Shown here: positions 56,935-64,000 of the stretch, in pieces
How positions within the stretch are numbered: the stretch's first letter is position 1
Layout: each line of letters starts with the position of its first letter
Origin: Anomaloglossus baeobatrachus
Lineage: Eukaryota > Chordata > Amphibia > Anura > Aromobatidae
Length of the DNA stretch: 64,000 nt
Assembly (NCBI RefSeq): GCF_048569485.1
Contig: NC_134354.1
Location: 510,442,869 to 510,506,868, forward strand
Reading direction: 5' to 3'
Position numbers and translations under genes: made by a program
The notes under the pieces: generated by a model
Database searches by the model: none
Seen by the model: only the letters and a program-made list of their open reading frames with translations
What the model was told of the DNA's origin: nothing

Positions 56935-57784
56935 TATCAAAAAAACTCACCAAAAGGAGCCAAGACAAATGATATGTGCACACACCGAATGTGGTGAGCC
57001 TTCCTCATAAAGATGGCTGAAGCCAAGGTGCAAGATGCTGATGTCACAGCCACTCAACCTCCACACTAAAGGGGAGGGGCGGCTGCTTAGCATAAGACAT
57101 GCACACTATTAAGGCTAATAGTAAAATTAGCATAGAAAACAGAGAGGGAGGCACAACAGGCAGGGGGGTGGGAATCCATATGAATACCCACCCATATATT
57201 ATCTGCTCCATTGCAGCTGCCACTCAAGCAGCTGCCAATTTTTTAAATTTTACTTTGTTGGATTTGAAAGCGTAAACATCTGATCTGACCACTAATGGTA
57301 TGTAGAGAATCAGCCTTATGGTGACCGGTCATGTGAGGAGACATTGGAGCTGCAATATTCCACACTTCAGGAACTACTTTTGCTAGAAATATAGGAACTG
57401 CATTAACCAATGGACCTGTGAAGGCCAACCACTTATTTTCTGGGATTTGAGACATACTTCCAAAATGTATTTTGATGTGGAACTCTTGCATTGGTGTTGC
57501 CATTCCTTCATATATCAGTCATAACCTCTGCTGGGAATGAAATCTTCACTGAATACCACTTTTGAATTATAAGGAGTTGGATTTGATCCTTTGGAATAGG
57601 CTGAATGAAGGTTCTTCAGGGATGAGGTTTCCTCTGTAAATTATCAGGATAGATAATCTGAGACCATTGTATATGTATGGTTAACTATCCGTCTCTCCTC
57701 ACAAAACGATTGTGGATCTGGACTATATATTATTCTTTATTCTAAGAAGCAACCAGTGTTATTATGACATGCTACATTGTTAAA
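56935..57784. other. Unassigned repeat-like region between two hammerhead-like cores
   Basis: 57047-57110 (CAGCCACTCAACCT, GGAGGGGCGGCTGCT, ACATGCACACTATT) is related to the small insertion at 60643-60823, so at least this part is a dispersed retroposon. No protein block was recognised. Confidence 0.45.
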
Positions 57785-57827
57785 ACCCCTGATGAATCTC
57801 CTGTGCAGCAGGAGAAACGCGTCGGGT
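57785..57827 (+). ncRNA. Hammerhead-ribozyme-like core, short stem III
   Basis: ACCC, CTGATGA, then TCCTG/CAGGA as stem II with loop TGCAG, GAAAC, GC, GTC, GGGT. ACCC pairs with GGGT as stem I. Three unpaired bases (ATC) separate CTGATGA from stem II, so the fold is not canonical. The core strands CUGAUGA and GAAA and the triplet GUC are all intact. Confidence 0.5.
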
Positions 57828-59040
57828 GACATTATCCATCAGGTGTTTATGTATGCCTCGGTATTCATTTGTATGTCTTACTTCTATACATCATTATATG
57901 CTCATTGTAAGAATATAACGACCTCAGAAGTCAATTTGGCCTGGATTTAGGGGTATGTATCTATATGTTTTCTAATTGATACCTAGGCTGGACTGTCACG
58001 ACAGAATCTGACAGAGAACGTGAACTCTCCCTCAGGCAAATCTATCTCAATTTTGATATTTATTTACATCTAATTATCATAAAGTTGATTGGCCGAGTGA
58101 TATACTTACCCATATTTTTGGGACATATCACTGGCTTTTCCACTGCCTAACCAGCTGGAGTCTCTTATTCAGTCTTCCTGGTTGTTTAGATACACATACA
58201 AAACAACTGTAAGGGTATTTTAAACTTTGTATTAATACAATTTGATATTTTAGAAGTAGTTTTCCTCTGTGACACTATTTTCCACCAACTGTCATGGCGG
58301 CGTTATGCTCTGTTCACATTGCAGATTCTGATGCTCTGCCTGATGTTTTTTTGGTATCTCTCATCAACACAGGCAGACTTGGGCGTCAACCTGCTGTGTG
58401 CTCAGCCATAGTCAGGCTAGCAAGAGTTAAACTCTGCTAGCCTGCTTGTTAAGCTCCTTTGATCACATGTGAGGTGGACAATCGTATCTACCTTCTAACA
58501 GGAAGGAGAGTCCGACATCCCCATCTTTAGGGGATCCCTGAGACTAGAGATAGCATAGGGCCCCCTAGCCTGAAGGTCAGCTTAGGAGCCCTGGTTTCCT
58601 GCTATTCCCATTGTCATAATGACAATGACATGCCAAAACAGCAGAAACCCCAACAAGTGAACCAACTGTGGAAACTACACCGCTCATGGAATTTATTTAG
58701 GGGAGTAGTGAACTTTTTTAACCCTCAGGTGATTCACATCATTGTATAACATTCGGCTGAGTAAATTTAAAATTCTCATGTTTTCCAATAAAATGTCGCT
58801 TTAGCCCCAAGTTTTTAATTTTCAAAAGGGTAATAAGAGAAAACAAACTACACAATTTTGTTATGCAATTTCTTTTGATTACGCCAATGCCCCATATCTG
58901 GATAAAAACTACTTTGGAGTTCAGATTTTGCCGGAATGGTTTGAGCATGTCATGTCAAATTGGTAGAGCCCCTGAGGTGCCAGAACAGCGGACCCCACCT
59001 CCCATAAGTCATGCAATTTTACAAACTACATCTCTTACTC
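57828..59040. other. Unassigned stretch
   Basis: Mixed AT-rich sequence without an open frame of note or a nameable repeat. Confidence 0.4.
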
Positions 59041-59043
59041 ACT

Positions 59044-59315
59044 ACTGCCAAGAAAACATGAATTAAAAAAAAAAATATGTGAGTTACTTAGCAAATAAAG
59101 GTGGCCAAATTTACTTGTGCCCAGATACCACGTCAAGGTGTAACTCTCATCTGGGTCCTACTCTAATTGCTATACCTCTCTTGTCCAAACTGAACTTTTA
59201 TATGAGCTAAAACAGAACCTGCAAAAAGAAAATTAAAAACACCGGCTTTGGCCACCTTTATTTGCTAAGTAACTCATATTTTTCCCAAAACATTTTTTAT
59301 GTATTCTTGGCAGTA
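59044..59315. repeat. Foldback: inverted repeat arms of about 65 bp
   Basis: ACTGCCAAGAA...GAGTTACTTAGCAAATAAAG, GTGGCCA (59044-59107) is inverted at TGGCCACCTTTATTTGCTAA...TTCTTGGCAGT (59249-59315), with a 141-bp loop. Could be a tiny DNA element; no clear target duplication. Confidence 0.75.
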
Positions 59316-59339
59316 ATGCGTATTCATATTCCAATGTTC

Positions 59340-59960
59340 TCCATCTACATACTTGTGATTTCTCCAGGTAAGGACTCAGGAAAAGTGACGGGTCTGTAGG
59401 ACTGCAGGAACAGACTAGACGGCTGGTACAAGCAGGATGGAAGCACAGACATGGGCTCACAGGGCTAGTACTAGTGCAGGAACACAGGTTACTGGAATAT
59501 TGGACCCACAGGAATGCAGGCAGGTATTGGTACACAGAAGCAGGATACAGGTACACCAATGGGAATCAGAAACGGGTCAACAAGCAGGGTATAGACTCAG
59601 GAAAACAAAGTTTCCAGTCAGAAGACCTAACATATAGCAAACATAGTAACAATTGACTTTATGCAGGAACCTCCCTAAGGAGAGGATGCCTTAAGAACCC
59701 AGTGCCTCCCATCTATAGGCTGAGAGCCACTTCCAGATTTAGGAGCGCTGCCACTTCAAGAGGCAGGTCGCGTGTGTGCCCCCTAAGCTTGCTCCCAAGA
59801 AACCTGTGCGTTGTGAGCAGGCCCGGAGGCAGGAAAACACAGAAGGGCGGGAAGACACAGCAGCACGGCTGAGAAGGAGAGCATACTGGCGTCCCTGAAA
59901 CATGCAGGAACGTTGGCGGAGTTCCTGTTGGAACTATAAGATGCTGCATTTTTTGCTCAG
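59340..59960 (-). mobile_element. Possible LTR fossil, minus strand
   Basis: CCTTAAGAACCCAGTGCC, GAGCGCTGCCACTTCAAGAG and GTCGCGTGTGTGCCCC resemble the inverted CCTCTTAAAGGGCC-type region of gypsy-like LTRs in this window (compare 39950-39985). Neither end was found. Weak. Confidence 0.3.
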
Positions 59961-60299
59961 TGAAATACACAGCGTCAAAAAGTCACTGAAAACTCATTGT
60001 AGGAATTCAATCTTTCAGCACAGGATACTGTCCAGCCAAGGAAACTACATATCAGATGTCTTCAATAAGCAATTTAAATAAATCATTAACAGAGTCCATA
60101 CTCCGTACATAGAAATTTATTAGTGAACTACACCAGGTAATCTGGAAAAGGAACACAAACATTTCTTGTAAGGCTACGGTGTTTTCCAAGACTATAGCAA
60201 CCAATTACAAGTAGTTGTAAGGCAATCACAATAATAAGATACATTAAAAAGGGCATAGCTGTTATGATGAGAGCATTGTTCTACGTTCTGCCATAGTAC
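59961..60299. other. Unassigned stretch
   Basis: No gene or repeat recognised. Confidence 0.4.
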
Positions 60300-60574
60300 T
60301 GGCACTATGTGCAAAAGAGATTCAGAGGTGGGCAGCCAAAATAACAAATTAAATCCAAGTCTTTTACTACCCCTCTATAAACAACTTGTATGACCAAATC
60401 TACAATATGGCATCCATTTGTAGGCTCCAGATTTTAAAAATCATATTTGGAAGTTAAAAGTCAGTTCAAAGGAGGATACTAGATTATTACAAGGAATGGA
60501 AGGCCTCCCATATGGTGAGCGGTTGGAAAAGTTGGGCTTGTTTAGCTTACAAAAAAGATGTTTCAGAGGAGATA
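60300..60574 (+). pseudogene. LINE reverse-transcriptase C-terminal remnant (CR1-like)
   Basis: One reading frame from about 60480 gives TRLLQGMEGLPYGERLEKLG followed by LFSLQKRCFRGD, the conserved block near the C-terminus of CR1-type ORF2 proteins. Upstream the frame is shifted and has stops (TCAGAGGTGGGCAGCCAAAA region). The Tc1 at 60575 is inserted immediately after the RGDT codons. Confidence 0.65.
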
Positions 60575-61408
60575 CAGTATATTAAAAAAGTTAGTACACC
60601 TCTCACATTTTTCAAAATATTTTATTATATTTTTTCATGGGGGATAGCACTCGCAGGATGCAGCAGGCCCACCATGATAAAGGTATAGGTAACACAGGTG
60701 CGGAATACCGATGAAACAGCCACTCTCAACCTACCAAATCATGGAGGGGGTGGCTGCTGGTATTGAACATGCACACTATTGCTATTGCCATATTGACCGG
60801 AGTTGGCTGGTGGCTTTTTTTTTATCTTTTCATGGGACAACACTGAAGATTTGACACTTTGATACAATGTAAAATAGTCAGTATACAACTACTATAACTG
60901 TAAATTTAATGTGCCCACTAAATAACAACACAGCCAATAATGTCAAACCGGTGGCAACAAAAATGAGTACACACCTAGGTGAAAATGGCCAAATTGTGCC
61001 CAATTAACAATTTTCCCTCCCGCGTGTCATGTGACTCATTAGTGTTACAAGGTCTCAGGTGTGAATGGGGAGCAGGTGTGTTGGTTTGTTCTCCTTCACA
61101 CACCTGCTCCTCCCATATTTGTCACTGGGAGTTCAACATGGCTCCTCTTGACAAAGAATTCTCTGAGGATCTGAAAAAATGATTTGATGCTCTACATAAA
61201 GATGGCCTAGGCTATAAGAAGATTGTCAACACCCTGACACTGAGCTGCAACATGATTGCCAAAACCATACAGTGATTTAACAAGACAGATTACACTCAGA
61301 ACAGGCTTCGCCATGGTCGAAGTTGAGTACACGTGCTCAGCGTCATATCCAGAGGTTGTCTTTTCAAAGTAGACGCCTGAGTGCTGCCAGCATTGCTGCA
61401 GAGATTAA
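60575..61408 (+). mobile_element. Tc1-type element, right-truncated
   Basis: CAGTATATTAAAAAAGTTAG (60575) after TA; then TTTTATTATAT, GACACTTTGATACAATGTAA, GCAACAAAAATGAGTACACA and the transposase start MAPLDKEFSEDLKK at 61138. The family's N-terminus continues (ALHKDGLGYKKIVNTLTLSC, RLRHGR) with stops at about 61180 and 61273 and a frame change near 61320. It ends by 61408 where the TTAA-type fragment begins. Interrupted at 60643-60823 by a small insertion. Confidence 0.85.
60643..60823. mobile_element. Small retroposon insertion in the Tc1
   Basis: About 181 bp, flanked by a 13-bp repeat (ATTTTTTCATGGG at 60630-60642, ATCTTTTCATGGG at 60824-60836, one difference). The content resembles 56990-57110, near the hammerhead-like core. 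Target length suggests retroposition. Confidence 0.65.
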
Positions 61409-61409
61409 T

Positions 61410-62362
61410 GTCCTTGGCCGTGTCTGTCTCTTTAATGTGGGCTTGCGCAGATGTGCAGCTAACAGAAATCCACCCGTTCTGACAGCGCAAGCTAACGCGC
61501 ATCGGCAGGAATTGTGCTGTTCTCCTCTGCTATCAGCAGCCCCCTTATGTAATCACAGGGCGCCAATGGGTTGCCACCATGACAGCGTTAGGTCAGATGA
61601 TGACCCCTGTCGCTGCCGTGACTTGCTTCCTGTGAATGCCAGTAGAGCGCCGACACTCACTGGAGATCAGCATTTCTGCTGATCAGAGTGATGCTGAAAC
61701 ATCGCTCTAATCAGCAGAAATTATCAGACAGTGCAGGCATAAAGTTCCCTCGTAAAATCAATAAAAAAATATTTCTTTTTTTAAAAAAATATGAAAAAAA
61801 TGTTTACATTCTACTGTGTATATACACATATTTGGTATCGCCATGTTCAGAAATGCTCGAACTATCAAAATATAAAATCAATTAATCTGATTGGTAAAGG
61901 ACATAGCAAGAAAAAAATCAACACTCCAGAATTATGGGGTTTTTTTGGTCACCGCAACATTGCATTAAAATGAAATAACAGGCAATTAAAACAACACAAC
62001 TACCCAAAAGGGGTATAATTAAAAATAGGCAGCTCAAGACGCAAAAAAAAGCTGAACAATGAGAACTCTATGGGTCTTGGAAAATGGGTGACAAAGGAAC
62101 TATTGTTGTTTTTCTTTTTTTACAAACTTCTGAATTTTCTTTCACCACTTAGATAAAAGTAAAGCTATACATGTTTGGTATCTATGAACTGGAAGTGACC
62201 TGGGGAATCACACAGCCAGGTCAGTTTTACCAGATAGTGAATATGGTAAATAAAACAAACCAAAACAATTGTGGAATTGCACTTTCTTTGCAGTTTCACC
62301 GCACTTGGATTTTTTTGCTCGTTTCCAGTACAATGTAGAATGAATGGTGTCATTCAAAAGTA
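61410..62362. mobile_element. TTAA-type element, diverged partial copy
   Basis: CAAATTTGGTATCGCCATGTTCAG-like words and ATCAAAATATAAAATCAATT, AAGCTATACATGTTTGGTAT and TTCCAGTACAATGTAGAATG parallel 53230-53810 of the copy at 52651. The left end is not recognisable; the right end is cut by the mariner inserted at TA 62361-62362. Confidence 0.7.
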
Positions 62363-63199
62363 TGAGGGGCTGCTGATAAGTCTTTGGCTTTGTAATCTTT
62401 TTGTTTCTATGGTAATGAATGTTACATCACATGAAAGTCTTATGTGTCTATGTTTTTAAAATTTTGTATTTGTTCCTTATGGCAACAGCGTTCTACGCAC
62501 ACGGGAAAACAAAATGGCGGAGTCTAATGCGATATTCACAGCAACTGAGAGCAGAGGAGTGATAAAAGTCTTGGTTCTGCAAGGAAAGTCCGCAAAGGAT
62601 ATTCATGGTGATATGTCGCAGACATTGGGGGATCAATGCTCTTCATATTTCACAGTTAAGAACTGGGTTGCCAAATTTAAAACGGGCCACTTCAGCACCA
62701 ATGATGAGGAACGTCCTGGACGACCGAGAGTGGTTGTTGTTCCGGAGATCGTCGATGCTGTGCACAGCGTCATACTGGAGAATCAACGAATTTCAGCTAA
62801 AGCAATAGCAGACATCATGGGGATTTCCCGTGAACGTGTTTGTGTCATTATCCATGAACATTTGGACATGAAGCTATCTGCAAAGTGGGTTCCCAAATGT
62901 TTGACAACAGATCAGAGAAGCATGCAAGGGAAAACTTCCCGATCCATTTCTCAGCGTTTCCGGATTGATAAGAACTTACTAGATCGACTGGTCACTATAG
63001 ATGAGACCTGTATTTATTTGTATGACCCTGAAAACAAGGAGTAGACAAAAGATTGGAGGCACAGTGGTTCTCCTTATCCAATGACTTTCAGGGTGCAAAA
63101 ATCAGCCACTAAGGTGATGGTGTCTGTGTTCTGGGATAAGGAGGGTGTGCTGCTAGTGTACTACCTTCAAAAAGGTTCCATCATCAATGCAAGGTATTA
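62363..63199 (+). mobile_element. Mariner element, right-truncated
   Basis: Left end TGAGGGGCTGCTGATAAGTC directly after TA (62361-62362). The transposase gene follows at 62514. No right end: sequence changes to another element at about 63200. Confidence 0.85.
62514..63199 (+). pseudogene. Mariner transposase fragment
   Basis: Open for 176 codons from ATG 62514: helix-turn-helix region 1 (QGKSAKDIHGDM, YFTVKNWVAKFKTG), the GRPR link (ERPGRPR), region 2 (ISAKAIADIMGISRERVCVII), then the start of the catalytic domain with the first D in TIDETCIYLYDPENKE. TAG at 63042 stops it; in the same frame the homology goes on (WRHSGSPYPMTFRVQKSATK, VFWDKEGVLLVYYLQKGS) to 63199. The second and third catalytic residues are missing because the element is cut. 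About 345 residues is normal for mariner. Confidence 0.9.
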
Positions 63200-63393
63200 A
63201 CCCTGCTTTACACCTTACAATTAGGTATGCGATCTCGTATGCGATGTGACACGCCCAGGTCGCATATGCGATCTAATGAGATTGCATGTAGGTCGTTCAT
63301 TTGCTGTCACACGTGCGTTAGTAGTCTATGTTAAATTGATCAATTTTGTGTGCGATCCTTTGGATCATGTGTTCTGTGACGTATGCATTGGGC
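63200..63393. mobile_element. MITE piece rich in ATATGCGATC words
   Basis: CCTGCTTTACACCTTACAAT, then TATGCGATCTCGTATGCGAT and CGCATATGCGATC, then GGCACC and a T-run. Resembles the TTACAC-type MITE ends at 30178. Right end not found. Confidence 0.45.
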
Positions 63394-64000
63394 ACCTTTT
63401 TTTTTTTTATTTATTGACTTGCCAAGCGTGTGTAATGTGTAGGGATGCGTTTTTACTATGGCATCTGCCATTCAGCTCTGCTACATGGCCGCTGACAGCA
63501 GACACAGACAGCCATGTAGCAGCGGTGAATGGCCGCTGACAGAAGATACAGACAGAGCCGCACTGTCAGAATGAACTCGGGTGAACCTCACCCGACTTCA
63601 TGGTCATGCTGCGGCTCTGTCTGTGTCGCGTCCCGATTAGCGGTCACCTGTGAAGGATTCACCGGTGACCGCTAATCTCCTGAGTAACTGAATTGAGCAG
63701 CCCTCTCTCATATACTCACCGATCCCCGATCCCCGGCGCTGCACGGCATTCACACTGCTCTGGCGGCTTTTACTGTTTTGAAAAAGCCGGCCGCCCATTA
63801 AACAATCTCGTATTCCCTGCTTACCCCGCCCACCGGCGCCTATGATTGGTTACAGTGAGACACGCCCCCCCACGCTGAGTGACAGGTGTCACACTGCACC
63901 CAATCACAGCAGCCGGTGGGCGTGTCTATACTGTGCATTGAAATAAATAATTAAATAATTAAAAAAAACGGCGTGCGGTCCCCCCAATTTTAATACCAGC
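63394..64000. mobile_element. Module M repeat copy, cut by the window end
   Basis: 63690-64000 follows the module M order (ATACTCACCGATCCCCG, CGGCGCTGCACGGC, ACACGCCCCCCCACGCTGAG, GGTGGGCGTGTCTATA, AATTTTAATACCAGC). 63460-63680 before it contains an inverted pair GATTAGCGGTCACC...GGTGACCGCTAATC. Confidence 0.65.

Overview
This window looks like repeat-dense intergenic DNA from a frog or toad (Anura). Reasons: the only host gene found is a vertebrate transcription-factor paralogue (TCEANC-like), and nearly everything else is a mix of Tc1, mariner, hAT, TAA-target (Harbinger-like), TTAA-target (piggyBac/Kolobok-type), Helitron, CR1/L2-type LINE, Penelope-like and Ty3/gypsy-LTR remnants, plus large minisatellites, as is usual in big anuran genomes. 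The species cannot be told from sequence alone. No tRNA, rRNA or CRISPR array was seen.

Layout. 0-3.7 kb: a non-autonomous hAT element with an 8-bp target duplication and an internal minisatellite, then a decayed minisatellite split by an LTR piece and a mariner-type transposase fragment. 3.7-5.4 kb: a nearly whole Tc1 element. 5.4-6.7 kb: an older Tc1 interrupted by a 990-bp Penelope-like insertion with inverted arms and a hammerhead-ribozyme-like core. 7.9-11.1 kb: a broken Ty3/gypsy fossil with a solo LTR of another family in its protease region. 11.7-14.2 kb: small tandem arrays. 14.3-16.6 kb: LTR fossils. 17.24-26.82 kb: about 245 copies of a 39-bp minisatellite with higher-order structure. 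27.5-31.5 kb: abutting non-autonomous DNA transposons. 32-38.7 kb: decayed tandem repeats, an L2/CR1-type LINE end, a foldback element, a broken Tc1 and a solo LTR. 38.8-43.4 kb: a multi-level nest of LTR fossils and a 1.1-kb MITE inside one repeat. 44.86-47.67 kb and 51.80-56.13 kb: two Helitrons of one family on the minus strand, the second itself invaded. 50.58-51.62 kb: the TCEANC-like gene, intact, with its last Helitron neighbour only about 180 bp past the stop. 56.8-57.9 kb: two more hammerhead-like cores. 60.3-63.2 kb: a LINE, Tc1, retroposon, TTAA element and mariner stacked in and beside one another.

Functional reading: only the TCEANC-like frame looks like a working protein gene. 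The very long open frames (up to about 795 codons, on both strands) lie in tandem arrays whose unit length is a multiple of three (39, 33, 36, 57 bp) and are artefacts. The most interesting signals are the hammerhead-like cores, the higher-order organisation of the 39-bp array, the paired-hairpin 147-bp repeat amplified inside a Helitron, and the exact nesting record given by target-site duplications.
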